Below are positions 18,877 through 31,218 of a DNA stretch of 64,000 nucleotides, piece by piece. Position numbers and translations under genes: made by a program. The notes beneath the pieces were generated by a model. The model was not told the DNA's origin, did not search any database, and worked only from the letters and a program-made list of their open reading frames with translations. Within the stretch, counting starts at the first letter, position 1. Every line of letters begins with the position of its first letter. The stretch comes from Areca catechu (taxonomy: Eukaryota; Streptophyta; Magnoliopsida; Arecales; Arecaceae), in assembly GCA_021397845.1 (NCBI GenBank), contig CM038049.1, positions 110,514,877 through 110,578,876 of the forward strand, read 5' to 3'.

Positions 18877-21800
18877 ATGTCTTCCAATTTATCGCTCTGG
18901 TCACTTCTCGACAATGAGAAGTTAAAGGGTCACAACTTCGATAGTTGGTATCGAAGATTGAGAATCATTCTGGAGAATGAACAGATCCTCTATGTGATAA
19001 CGGATCCGGCACCTGAAATCCCTCCTGCTAATGCACGGAGTGCGGTCAGAGATGCTTATCTGAAGTGGGTCTCTGTTCGGACTACTGTTCGATGCATTAT
19101 GTTAGCAGCGATGAACGACGAGTTCAGTCGCAAATTCGAGGAGGCCCAACCTGATGAAATCCTTCAAAAGTTGAAGGAATCTTTCGGCACCCCGGATGAT
19201 GTAAAACGGTACAAAGTGTCTTGTGCCATCTAAAATTCCATGATGCTGAATGGCGGTTCAGTCACTGATCATGTACTGTACATGATCGAGCTGATTAAAA
19301 AGTTGGGCAAACTCGGATGCCCCTTGCACGAGCAGCTCGGCAAGGATGCGAACCTGAATTCTCTTCCCTTCTCCTATCTTGATTTTCTCGATCATTATAG
19401 AATGAACAAGCCTGCAGTCAACTACCATGGTCTTTTGGGGTTGCTGCAGACTTTCGAGAAAGACCACCAACTGAATAAGGGGGTGGTGAATTTAGTGGAA
19501 GGTAGTAGAGGTCGTCGTCCCTTTAAGAAAGGGAACAAGAAAACAAATAAAAAGGGAAAGAAGGTGCAGAATGCTCCTGGCCCTAGTCAGACCAGGAAGT
19601 ATAAGGCTGATCAGTCTTCTGCAGAGTGTTTCTACTGCAAGAAGAAGGGACACTGGAAGAGGAACTGTCCTCTTTATATTGCGTCCCTTGATCCGAACAG
19701 GCCAAGAAAGCAGAAGTCTGCTGAACAAGGTATTTATATGATAAAACCTTGTAATTATTCTATTGTTGATACTGCTAACTGGGTAATGGATACTGGTAGT
19801 CCAATTCACGTTTGTAATTCGTTACAAAGACTTCAAGTTAGCAGAATATTTGAAGATGGAGAAAAGTTTCTGAGCGTCGGGAATGGAAATTGTGTTCCAG
19901 TACTGGCGGTCCGAATCCTGCGTCTTGTCTTTGAGTCTTGTACTGTCGAGCTAGTCGACTGTCACTATTGTCCTAGTTTCATTATGTGCATAATCTCTGT
20001 AGGCCTTTTGGCCAATTGTGGTTTTGAACTATCAATAAAATAAGATTTTTACAATGTTATTTTGAATAACTCTGTTATAATGAAAGCTAGATTAAATAAT
20101 GGCATATATGTACTATCAAGGCCTGTTAGTGTAATGTACACTTCTAGCAAACGCCCAAGGTTAGATAATGTCAACAATTTATATCTTTGGCACTGTAGGC
20201 TTGGTCATATTAACCAAAATAGGATAAACAAGATGCGAGGAGATGGACTCCTCGAGGTCAGTGATTCTGAATCACTGCCCACTTGTGAATCCTGTTTAGT
20301 TGGTAAAATGACCAAGTCACCTTTTACTGGAAAAGGTGAACGAGCTACAGAACTTCTAAGTCTAATACATACTGATGTATGTGGACCGATAATAGTTAGT
20401 GCCAGAGGAGGATACAAATATTTCATTACTTTTACAGACGACTTTTCAAGGATCGGTTATGTCTTTTTAATGAGACATAAGTCTGAGTCGTTTGAAATGT
20501 TCAAACGATACCGTAATGAAGTAGAAAAGCAATCTGAAAAAAGTATTAAAACCCTTCGATCTGATCGAGGTGGTGAATACTTATCTGGTGAGTTTTTGAC
20601 ATATCTTGAGGAGGATGGAATTCTCTCTCAGTGGACTCCTCCAGGAACACCACAGTTGAATGGTGTGTCCGAAAGGAGGAATCGAACCTTGTTGGACATG
20701 GTTCGATCCATGATGGGCTTTACAACTCTTCCGCTATCCTTTTGGGGATATGCACTTCTGACAGCCTGCTACTTGTTAAATAATGTTCCAAGTAAGTTTG
20801 TTGTCTCCACTCCGTATGAGACGTGGAATGGACGTAAACCCTCAATCTCACACCTTCGGGTCTGGGGTTGTCCGGCTTACGTAAAGCATTTAGACTCAGA
20901 CAAACTTGGTCCTAGGTCTGATCGGTGTTTATTCATTGATTATCCTAAGGAAATCAAAGGGTATTTCTTCTACATGGAGAATGAACAAAAGGTGTTCGTT
21001 GCTCTTAGAGCTATCTTTTTGGAAAAGGAGTTCCTTGGAGAAGGAACTATAGCCTCTAAGATTGAACTTGATGAAGTTCTGCCAATAGAAGAACCTGCAC
21101 TCTAAGGATATCGTAGAACCGGCTGTGATTGAATCACACCCAGAACCCATTAGGAGATTCGGTAGAATACCGCGTCAGCCGGACAGATACTACGATTTCT
21201 TGGTCCGAGATGGCGATCCCATTGAGCTTGATGAGAACAATGAGGATCCGATCACCTATATGGATGCACTTCAGAGATCTGACTCTGAGGCATGGCTTGG
21301 AGCCATGCAATCCGAAATGTAGTCCATGGAAATCAACAATGTTTGGACATTGGTTGATCCGCCTGAAGGAATAAAACCCATCGGGTGTAAATGGATCTTC
21401 AAGAGGAAAAGGGGCGCAAATGGGAAGGTAGAGACCTATAAAGCCTGTCTGGTTGCCAAGGGGTATCGTCAGTGATATGGTATCGATTATGACAAGACTT
21501 TCTCCCCTGTGGTAATGCTCAAGTCCATTCGGATCATGCTTGCTTTGGCAGCATAATTTGATAACGAGATTTGGCAGATGGATGTCCGAACCGCTTTCCT
21601 AAATGGAGAGCTGGAAGAGGAGGTGTATATGATACAGCCTGAAGGGTTTACATCCACAGATGAATCAAAAGTATGCAAGTTGCACAGGTCCATCTATGGA
21701 CTCAAGCAAGCGTCTCGAAGTTGGAACTTACAGTTTGATAGGTGTATAAAATCGTATGGCTTCGTTAGGAACGGAGAAGAACCGTGCATCTATAAATGGG

Positions 21801-22348
21801 TTAATGGTTCTGTGATAGTATTCCTAGTACTATATGTTGACGACATTCTCTTAATCGGGAATGATGTCGCAGCATTACAAGGAATAAAGGTCTGGTTATC
21901 ATCTCAGTTCTCCATGAAGGACTTGGGTGAAGCTTCTTACATACTAGGTATGAAGATCTATAGAGATAGATCTAAGAAGCTTTTGGGATTGTCCCAATCT
22001 ACGTACATTGACACCGTGCTGAAATGGTTCAGCATGGAAAATTCCAAGAAAGGCTATCTCCCGATAGGTTCTGGAATTACTCTTTCCAAGAAGGATTATG
22101 CGACAACTCCTGAGGAAAGAGAGCGCATGAGTAGAGTACCTTATACTTCTGCAGTATGCTCTATCATGTATGCTATCACTTGTACTAGACCAGACGTGGC
22201 ATACTCACTAGGAGTAGTGAGCAGATACCAGTCTGACCCAGGTGAGGCGCATTGGAAGGTGGTTAAGTCCATCCTTAAGTATTTGAAAAATACTAAAGAT
22301 CAATGGCTGATTTATGGAGAACCTGACTTGAAACTTGTAGGGTACTCT

Positions 22349-24749
22349 TGAAAGGGATATGCCCTACAAGCCAATCTATGTTGTATCTCCCAAACCATTG
22401 TAATTGACAATATTCTAATAAAGGCATTATTTTTTTATCATACGCTGTGTTTATATTATATGATGAACCCCATAGATTAGGGCTATGATTTTAGGGTTAT
22501 GATGAGATCATACCAGTGAGACCTAAAGTCTTAAAACCTTAATCTAAAGTATTCCTAGTCAAAGGAACTCTGAGTAGGGGATCAGGATTTTTTCGGTAAG
22601 ACTAGCACATCCTATGTATACTGGAGAGGGTGACTGCTCTCACAGTCACTTGTGTATGACACTAATACTAGGATGTGGGTGCTCATTAGAGAATGAGTTC
22701 ACTGATATGATCCAACTTGAGAACATCTAATGGAGTCTTAGCTACATGTCAATAGAAGGTTCTCATAGTGGGAGTGGTACAAGTAATCTTTTGACCTGAG
22801 ACTGCCATAAGTACCTTATATACATGAACCCATGCTTTGGTTCAATTCTAATCATGACACTAAGTCATGCACAAGATTGATACTGGGAATGGTGAATTGA
22901 ATATGAAGGTAATGAGTAGGTCAACAAGGAATCGATCACTCTTAGTAAGAGGAGAATGCATCCAGCTAGTTATCAATCGGATGATGATTCAGGGAATCTT
23001 TGATCAAAGTAAAGATATTAGAGATGATTTCTAATATCAAGATAATTGAATCATCAATATAAGATTGAGCTAGAAACGAATGTAATATTGGAATTGACAT
23101 ATATCCATATCCATAATTATATTCTGGGGCAGGCTGATCGAAGGATTTAATTGTACGGTAACTTTCTACTGAAGGGTAGTTTTGGTATTTTACCAGAATT
23201 TCCATATCTTCCGGGTAGACATGACACGTTGCTAGATATCAATCTTGTCTTGTGGGTTGATTAAATTGAATGATCACTTATTAGGAAGAGTCCTAATTGA
23301 TCATAATCGGGTAAGCCCGATTTGACCTAAATCGATTAGAAAGAGTTCTAATCAAGTTAGGTCAACTTGTATTCGAACCCACTGTTGGGAAGATGTGGAA
23401 CCCAATGGGTCACACACTTAAGAGAATTGATCAAGGGTTTAATTTTGTAATTAAATCATTTTGCAAGATGACACTCTAGCAGGTGTTGCAAATCCTAGCT
23501 TCTATTCGAATTAGATTCGAATTAGGGTTCCGGATTGGTTCAATTTAGCTTCTAATTGGATCTAATTAGACCTTAATTGAGTTTATATGGATTATGGCTA
23601 ACCCTATTGGCTAACCAAGTATTTAGGCTAGCCCCCCACCCACCCCTTATTCTTTTCACGCCAAAATGCCAAGAGTCCATGCGCTAATGGACTCTTGGCA
23701 CACCATTTGGAGGAGTCCATGGACGCATGGACTCTTGGCGCGCCCACTTAATTCTCCAATGAATTAAGATGGGGCGGCCTTTAATTTCTCACCTTAGCAC
23801 CTCACTAGTCCCCCCTTGGATGGGAATCCAACGGTTGATGGGTTTTTAAGAAAGAAAGAAAGCGTTGTTTCTTCCCGGTCGCGCGAAATAACATCTCTTC
23901 GGAGATGAAAAGTCGCGACTCCTTTCTTTTTAAAACATCACGACTTTTCCTTTAAGAAAGGCCGTGGGATTTAATCTGGAAGGCCGTGAGAAGGAGGGAA
24001 GGGGCGTGAGAAAATGAGAAGGGCGTGAGAAAGAGTTTACGGAGAGTTGTGTGGGTGCCTCTCTGAAATCTATTTAAGGGGTCAGGAAAATCAGAACTCG
24101 GTGATTGTAATCTTAGTGTTTTTATTTTTCTTCTTCCTCTCCAAAAGACTCCTTCCCTCTTTTCTTGTTTTACATTGTTTCCTTTACAGAGGTCTCCTCT
24201 GTCGAAACTCTGTTGCTGAACAAGAATAAAAGAGAAGGTCTCCGACGGTAAAGGAAAGGAGTTCAAATTTTCTTTCCTTTCTTTCTTACATTAAGACATT
24301 CTTGTCTTAATTTCTCCTTCAATTTAAGACAAGCCTATATCCTCTTAGGACAAGGTCTTATCTTCAAGACAAGGGTGTGTTAAAGGGACAAGGTCTTAAT
24401 GGAAGGAGGAGAAGAGATCAAAGAAAGGGAGACAACCTCTTGTGTGGATGAATTCCAGCCATAATCCGAAAAATTGAGTTCTAGGAAGAAGAACTCAATA
24501 GGAGGAACCATTGGACAAGAAGATAGTGTTCTTGATCATTGCTCTGTATGGATCACCATCGGAGGGCGGACACCTGGATGCCTGGAGAATTCAGTTAGCC
24601 CCTTCAACTTCAAGTTTGTTGGAATAAGCGATTACAGGTTGGTACCCTAATCCTAATTTGCATAGATATGCTTGTCATATGTTCTAGTCTTATTTAAGGA
24701 GTTCCTGGTTTAGGGTTTTTGGTGTGAATTTAGTTTCAATTTTGAAATT
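22349..24749 (+). mobile_element. Forward LTR arm of the palindromic insertion
   Basis: Starts TGAAAGGGATATGCCC and is related to the Copia 3 LTR. A TATTTAAG promoter motif lies at 24071-24078. GAGTCCAT/ATGGACTC inverted repeats lie at 23669-23699 and 23712-23734. It ends at ...TTTTGAAATT, where the inverted arm begins. Confidence 0.9.
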
Positions 24750-27160
24750 TGTTGGGTTCCGGTGCAACGCAGCGGAAGTGTAATTTCAAAAATGGAAATT
24801 AAATTCACACCAAGATCCCTAAACCAGGAACTCCTTAAATAAGACTAGAACATATGGCAAGCATATCTATGTAAATTAGGATTAGGGTACCAACCTGTAA
24901 TCGCTAATTCCAACAAATTTGAAGTTGAAGGGGCTAATTGAATTCACCAGGCGTCCAAGTGTCCACCCTCCAATGGTGATCCACACAGAGCAATGATCAA
25001 GTAAACCTATCTTCTTTTCAATGGTTCCTCCTATTGAGTTCTTCTTCCAAGAACTCAATTGCTTGGACTATGGCTTGAATTCTTCCACACAAGAGGTAGC
25101 CTCCCTTTCCTTGATCTCTTCTCCTCCTTCCACTAAGACCTTGGCCCTTTAGACACCCTTGTCTTGAAGAAAAGACCTTGTCCTAAGAGGACATAGGCTT
25201 GTCTTAAGTTGGAGGAGAAATTAAGACAATAATGTCTTAATGTAAGAAAGAAGGAATAAATCAGAACTCCTTTCTTTCCTTTACCATCAGAGACTTTCAC
25301 TCTTATTCTTGTTCAGTAGTAGAGTTTCGACAGAGGTGTACTCTGTAAAGGAAACAGTGCAAGAGCAAGAAAAGAATGAAAGAGTCTTTAGGAGAGGAAG
25401 AAGGAATAAAAGAAAAAAAAATCTTAACCCGGTTCTGATCTTTTCTGCCCCTTAAATAGTTTTCAGAGAGGCACCTACAAAACTCTCCGTAAACTCCTTC
25501 TCATGCCTTTCTCATTTTCTCATGCCCCATCCTCCCATCTCACGGCCTTCTAGATTAAATCCCATGGCTTTTTTTAAAGGAAAAAACCTGGTGTTTTAAA
25601 AGGAAAGGAGTCGCGACTTTTCATTTCCGAAGAGATGTTATTTCGCGCGCCCGGGAAGAAACAACGATTTTCTTCTTTCTTAAAAACCCATCAACCCTTG
25701 GATTCCAATCCAAGGGAGGACAAGTGAGGCGCTAACACTATGAAAGGAGGCTGCCCCATCTTAATTCATTGGAGAATTAAGTGGGGTGCGCCAAGAGTCC
25801 ATGCGCCATGGACTCTTCCAAATGGCGCGCCAAGAGTCCATTAGCGCATGGACTCTAGGTATTTTGGCATGAAATGAATAAGGAGCGGGTAGGGGGCTAG
25901 CCTAGGTGCATGGCTAGCCAATAGGGTTAGCCATAATCCCTATTTTCACAATTAGGGTCTAATTAGATTCAATTAGAATCCAAATTGAACCAATCCGGAA
26001 CCCTAATTCGAATCCGATTCGAATAAAAGCTAGGGTTTGCAACACCTGCTAGAGTGTTATCCTGCAAAAATGATTTAATTCCAAATTAAACTCTTGATCA
26101 ATCCTCTTAAGTGTGTGACCCATTGGGTTCCACATCTAGCCAGCAGTGTGTTCGAATACAAGTTGACTTAATTTGATTAGAACTCTTTCTAATTGATTTA
26201 AGTCAAACCGGACTTACCCAATTTAATCAATTAGGACTCTTCCTAATAAGTGATCTTTAAATTTGATCAACCCATGAGACAAGATTGACATCTAGCAACG
26301 TGTCATGTCTACCCGGAAGATATGGAAATTCTGGTGAAATACCAAAATTACCCTTCAGTAGAGAGTTTCCGTACAATTAAATCTTTCGATCAACCTGCAC
26401 CCAAAATATAACTATGGATATTGATATATGTCAAATCCAATATTATATTTATTTCTAGCTCAATCTTATATTGATGATTCAATTATCTTGATATTAGAAA
26501 CCATCTCTAATATCTTTACTTTGATCAAAGATTCCCTGAATCATCATCCGATTGTTAACTAGCTGGATGCAATCTCCTCTTACCAAGAGTGATCGATTCC
26601 TTGTTGACCTACTCATTACCTTCATATCCAATTCACCATTCCCAGTATCAATTCTGTGCATGACTCAGTGTCATGATTAGGATTGAACCAAAGCATGGGT
26701 TCATGTACATAAGGTACTTATGGCAGTCTCAGGTCAAAGGATTACTTGTACCACTCCCACTATGAGAACCTTCTATTGACATGTAGCTAAGACTCCATTA
26801 GATGTTCTTAAGTTGGATCATATCAGTGAACTCATTCTCCAATGAGCACCCACATCCCAGTATTAGTGTCATACACAAGTGACTATGAGAGCAATCACCC
26901 TTTCCAATATACATGGGATGTGCTAGTCTTACCGGAAAACCCTGATCCCCTACTCAGGGTTTCTTTGACTAGGATTACTTTAGATTAAGGTTTTAAGATT
27001 TTAGGTCTCACTGGTATGATCTCATCATAACCCTAAAATCATAGCCCTAATCTATGGGGTTCATCATATAATATAAACACAGCGTATGATGAAAAATAAT
27101 GCCTTTATTTAGAATATTGTCAATTACAATGGTTTGGGAGATACAACATAGATTGGCTTG
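24750..27160 (-). mobile_element. Inverted LTR arm of the palindromic insertion
   Basis: Begins TGTTGGGTTCCGGTGCAACG, the complement of an intact LTR 3' terminus (...CGGAACCCAACA). It runs back through the whole LTR to ...ATAGATTGGCTTG, about 20 bp short of the LTR start. Confidence 0.9.
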
Positions 27161-27323
27161 TTGGAATAAGCGATTACAGGTTGGTACCCTAATCCTAATT
27201 TGCATAGATATGCTTGTCATATGTTCTAGTCTTATTTAAGGAGTTCCTGGTTTAGGGCTTTTGGTGTGAATTTAGTTTCAATTTTGAAATTACCCTTCCA
27301 CTGCGTTGCACCGGATCCCTACA
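27161..27323 (+). mobile_element. Second forward copy of the LTR 3' end
   Basis: TTGGAATAAGCGATTACAGG repeats 24619 onward and continues through to the intact LTR end ACCGGATCCCTACA. The junction with the inverted arm lies in a short shared TTG. Confidence 0.9.
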
Positions 27324-27798
27324 ACTCTGACTCCAGTTTCCAGTCAGATAGAGATGATAGCAAGAGTGTGTCAGGGTTTGTATTTACCCTGAATGGAGGA
27401 GCGATCTACTGGAAAAGTTCCAAGCCGGCAACTGTTGTAGACTCGGTATGCAAAGCAGAATATATTACAGCATCAGATGCAGCAAAGGAAGCTGTGTGGC
27501 TACGAAAGTTCCTTGGAGAGCTAGGGGTGGCACCTTCCCTAGATAGTCCTTCTCCGGTGTATTGTGACAGCACTGGAGCCATTGCGCAAGCTAAGGAGCC
27601 TAAAGCTCATCACCGCACCAAGCACATACTACGGTGCTACCACCTCATACAAGAGATCGTAGAACGAGGTGATATCAATCTTCTGAAGATCAATGGAAAA
27701 GAAATCTTGCCGACCCCTTCACTAAAGCCCTCGAAATAAAAGAGTTCGACTATTGTAAATGGGAAATGGGTATTAGATACTCTTCTGATTGGCTTTAG

Positions 27799-27811
27799 TA
27801 CAAGTGGGAGT
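27799..27811 (+). other. Copia 2 polypurine tract
   Basis: TACAAGTGGGAGT lies between the pol stop and the 3' LTR start at 27812. Copia 3 has TGCAAGTGGGAGA in the same place. Confidence 0.8.
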
Positions 27812-30090
27812 TGTTGGGAATTGTGTCCCAAAGCCAATCGCCTGGGTTGTAGGTGGTTGAGCTCAGTATTGTACTCTTTCTTTGAATTAATAAAATATTT
27901 TTTGGCAACTCATCACATATTGTATTTCCCTGAAATGAACTCTTTCCATGTGATGAAGTCCTTAGGACTACACTGACTTCGATACAGAGAGGATGTATCG
28001 AGTGGTCCTTAAACCTTGTTCACAACCAAAGGATATATTGTACTTGATGGCAATATATCAAGTATAGGTTGTTGTTGTTCACATCGTTTGGTTGTCCTCT
28101 TGACCAAATGAGTGTGGTGACATTGATGTGATCTACAAGTGGGATATGTGATATCTCATTGAACGTGACTCCGTGCAGCCCCTTTCTGCCAAAGGGATAC
28201 TCACGATTAGATATAGGTATATGTGTCCCTCTGACCTGAGGTCATCACGGTAGCTTGCAAGCAACTCCCTATGCTTTGGTGCCGGACTACCCGGATTTTT
28301 AATCCGGTGACGGAAGGTTTCTGGGTACAGGCAAGTACTTATGGAGCAGTGATGTACCAAGATGGAATTGACCTGTCTAAATAGTTTGGATTGAATGTCT
28401 TGCAGTATCTCAATTTAGCAAATCATCGACTGGGGTAGTCCTAGTGAAGAGTCACTGGTCTTGCAAGGTTGAGACACGTAGTCGACTGACTCAGTCTGGG
28501 TTGGCAGCCCAAATCCTAGTCGTCCTGAGCATTAGAGGTCAATGGGATGAATTATACGGTAACCATATGCCAGAGGTTCGATAATTTGCTCCCGCATCTT
28601 CGACCTATCTGGACGTCGGGACCCATTGCTAGATGGTTTCCTGTGCTGGTACTAGAATTGTTCTAATGATACCATTTAGGTTCGAACCTATGAGGTCACA
28701 CGCCACAGAGGATTACTCTCTGATCCGGATACCGATTTCGATTAAGAATCATCTCGATTTTATGGCATGGTATTTTTTGAGCACTCTTTTCCCCATCTTA
28801 CCCTTGTCTGTGTCAACCAAAAATTATTCCGGGTTGACTAGGTCTGCGCCAGGATTTTTCTGAATCAGTTTTGAACTGATTCAGAGTTCGTTTCGGCCTC
28901 CAATTGGTTGTGAACAATTGAACCAATTTTTTTGGTCTTGAACCAATTCAATTGGATTGATCCCCCATTTGGTTTAAATGGGTTTGAACCATTTTGCTTG
29001 GACTGGTTAATTGAACCAGTGTTCCTCTCCATTGACCATTTTACACGGTAAAACGTTGGTTGGAACTCCTTTCGAAGAAGACCAAACGCTGGATGAAACG
29101 AAGAGGCCAAATGTCCGGTTGAAGGCCAATCGACGTCTCTTCTCCTCCCTCCACCCGCTGGCTTTAACCTCATGTTTATTACTGGTTAAAGGGTGTAACG
29201 CAGCCATCTGCCTCCTCCTTTCCTAGCCTCTCCAACTCCCTCTCCCTACTGTTCTATTTAAACAGCTTCCTATGCCCTATTTCAGCCCAGTTTTTCCAGC
29301 GTGTGAGAACCGAGAGAAAGCAACAACAAAATCTGGGTGTTCTTCTTTTAGAGGCTCATTTAGAGTGCAGTTGGGGCTGGGTTTTGGAGTGTGTGAGGGA
29401 GAGAACCGGTTGTTTCTTGTGCTCAAACTCGTACTGCAGCAAATGTGTGCTGTGCCATTAACCAGTGACCGTGTCTCCTTCCAGCGGCTAGCACCGCGTG
29501 TGAAGGTGGGTCGGAGGGCCCCCCAGCGCGTCTCTCCTCTAGAGGGAGTACCCTTCTACTCCTGGGAGCAAGCCACGCGAGCCGGATGCTGCTGCTCCAA
29601 ACGCGAAGAAAGAACCTACTGTTTTTGTCCTACAGCAAAAATTCTGGTAGAAACTTGGGTGATTTTGTACACCCTTTATACTGTGTTTTCCTTGCAGATT
29701 TCGGTGGAAGATCGAAGAACATTCGATCACCTTACTGCTGCTTCGATTCGGGAGCAAACAGAGGTCCGGAAGGTGGTGTTCCGATGCCGTTTTTCAAGCT
29801 GAAAACAGAGTGTTCAAACATCCCAAGGAAGAAGACAGCTGGAATAGATTTATCCCTGCTATTCCAACCTATTCTAGGTTTATTCCAGAGTTATTCCAGC
29901 AGGAATAAAGGTATGGAAAAATTATTTTTTAATCATACATAAATAGATCTTTCTATTTATATATATTTTGCAAATATTTTTATATCATGATACATGCCTA
30001 CATGCAACATGAATAGATTAGGTTCTGGGCGGAGCAGTTTTCCGTTGCGCAAATTTTTAAAAAAGTTTTAAAATCCATTCTGCTCCCACA
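27812..30090 (+). mobile_element. Copia 2 3' LTR (2279 bp)
   Basis: Starts TGTTGGGAATTGTGTCCC after the polypurine tract and ends TGCTCCCACA. A TATTTAAA promoter motif lies at 29256-29263. A perfect 11-bp hairpin (CTGAATCAGTT / AACTGATTCAG) lies at 28860-28884. Frames in about 29270-29940 are open by chance and match nothing I know. Confidence 0.85.
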
Positions 30091-30293
30091 ACTGTTTGCA
30101 TGCCTAATGTAGGATCATGTCAAACCACCTGCACCATTTTCTTTCAGATACCTCCCTTGCAAATCAACCTTATCCGCCATACCTACAGGCTAGGAGGCAA
30201 GCACACTGATGGATCTTACTTCCTCCAGATCTTTCATGGTTTCCATCTGCTACTAAGTTTGAGTCTTGCCTCAATTAGACCCTTGATGGTTTC
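30091..30293. other. Short spacer between Copia 2 and Gypsy B
   Basis: About 200 bp of unique-looking DNA with no recognisable feature. It may be the old target sequence of both elements. Confidence 0.5.
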
Positions 30294-31155
30294 TGTTGTA
30301 CCATGATGGCTCACCCTCAGCTAGAACTGCCCCAGTCCTGCGGTCTGACCCGGCTGCCCTTCTCAAGGCTCAAACTAAGGGGGTCCGACCCACCGGGGCT
30401 GAGGTCCGAACGACCCTCTCCTGCTGGGATTCGACCCACCGCTCTCCGTCAGAGGTCCGACCCACCAGAGCTGAGGTCCGAACGACCCTCTCCTGCTGGG
30501 GTCCGACCCATCGCTCTCCATCAGAGGTCCGACCCACCGGAGTTGAGGTCCGAATGACCCTCTCTTGCTGGGGTCTGGCCCACCGCTCTCCGTCAGAGGT
30601 CTGACCCACCGGAGCTAAGGTTCGAACGACCCTCTCCTGCTGGAGTCCGGCCCACCGCTCTCCTTCGGAGGCTTGGCCTTTGGTCCGACCGACCGACTAT
30701 CTCACGACCGACGTCCGACGGGCGAGTCTTAGTATCTAGGGTATTCCAGAAGCACCTTTCTGTTACTGCGGGATCCTGCTATCCCAACGGCCCAGCTCCA
30801 CTACTTCCACGATGCCGCCGTATCTGCATGCCACGTGGCCACTCTCTAGATTCTCCTAGGGATAGATCGTCTTTCTCAGCCTCTCTCCTAACAGATTTTG
30901 GACTGTTCTGCATCTATATAAGGTACCTGGGGGATCCCGTTCGAAGGTAGAACAACTCTTCCCTCTTCAAAGACTGTTCATTCCTTGATTCCTCCATTAT
31001 GTTGCCTTCAATCTCCTGCTAACTTAAGCATCGGAAGGTCCCCCACCAGAACACCATAGGTGCCCTTGGGGACTTTATTGTAGGTTCGCCGGGAGAGGAG
31101 CGCTCCAGCCCATTCAGCCGTCTCGGTTCCCGGTCTAGGAGTTGACGCGACAACA
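30294..31155 (+). mobile_element. Gypsy B 5' LTR (862 bp)
   Basis: Starts TGTTGTACCATGATGG and ends GCGACAACA, one base before the primer site. It has four 72-bp repeats (30382-30669) and a TATATAAG promoter motif at 30915-30922. Confidence 0.9.
30382..30669. repeat. 72-bp tandem repeat, 4 units, Gypsy B 5' LTR
   Basis: Units start GGTCCGACCCACCGG(A/G)GCTG at 30382, 30454, 30526 and 30598. The 3' LTR carries four matching units at 42126-42413. Confidence 0.95.
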
Positions 31156-31156
31156 G

Positions 31157-31174
31157 ATTGGCGCTAGAAGGAGG
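31157..31174 (+). other. Gypsy B primer-binding site
   Basis: ATTGGCGCTAGAAGGAGG directly follows the LTR. TGGCGC-type primer sites are common in plant Gypsy elements and differ from the iMet type used by the Copia elements here. Confidence 0.8.
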
Positions 31175-31218
31175 GCCTCTTTCTTCTAAAAGGAGGAATC
31201 TATCATCCCGGCATTAAA

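Larger units (their letters stand above)
22344..27328 (+). mobile_element. Palindromic Copia LTR insertion (22349-27323) with perfect 5-bp duplication
   Basis: ACTCT at 22344-22348 and at 27324-27328 flanks an insertion with TG...CA ends; the Copia 2 RNase H frame continues across it. Inside are a forward LTR missing its last ~35 bp (22349-24749), then an inverted LTR joined at its intact terminus (24750-27160, lacking its outer 20 bp), then a second forward copy of the LTR's last ~163 bp (27161-27323). There is no gag, pol, primer site or polypurine tract. The two arms differ by several percent, so the palindrome is old or was built from two different copies. Confidence 0.9.
18877..27798 (+). 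pseudogene. Copia 2 gag-pol, interrupted
   Basis: I chose the ATG at 18877 (MSSNLSLWSLL) because it aligns with the Copia 3 start. Domains in order: gag (18877-19500); zinc knuckle CFYCKKKGHWKRNC (about 19627); protease WVMDTGSPIH (about 19780); GAG-pre-integrase LWHCRLGHI...CESC (20190-20300); integrase core HTDVCGP, DDFSR and GVSERRNRTL; RT with YVDD at 21833-21844; and RNase H, split at 22348 and resumed at 27324 (SDSSFQSD, KAEYITASDAAKEA). Stops lie at 19231, 20041, 21320, about 21473 and 21555. One frameshift lies near 21105-21125 and another near 27700. The coding end is the TAG at 27796-27798. Confidence 0.9.
18412..30090 (+). mobile_element. Copia 2: decayed Ty1/Copia element with a nested insertion
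   Basis: Parts: LTR scrap 18412-18512, leader, gag-pol 18877-22348 and 27324-27798, polypurine tract, and 3' LTR 27812-30090. A 4975-bp insertion (22349-27323) splits the RNase H. The 5' LTR is almost wholly gone, so the duplication at the insertion site cannot be tested; 3' of the element the DNA reads ACTGT. At least five in-frame stops and one frameshift show long inactivity. Confidence 0.9.

Noticed and set aside
24750..27323. 24750-27323 as a complete, separate minus-strand LTR element with its own target duplication
   Set aside because: The inverted arm lacks its outer 20 bp, and its right side joins a repeated LTR end about 130 bp out of register, so no simple duplication exists.
29272..29942. 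Open frames of 118-176 codons in the Copia 2 3' LTR
   Set aside because: They lie within an LTR, overlap in different frames and show no domain; likely chance.
30382..30669. Repeat-encoded proteins (SERPSPAG... and similar)
   Set aside because: Frames are open through the 72-bp LTR repeats only because 72 is a multiple of three; no sign of translation.
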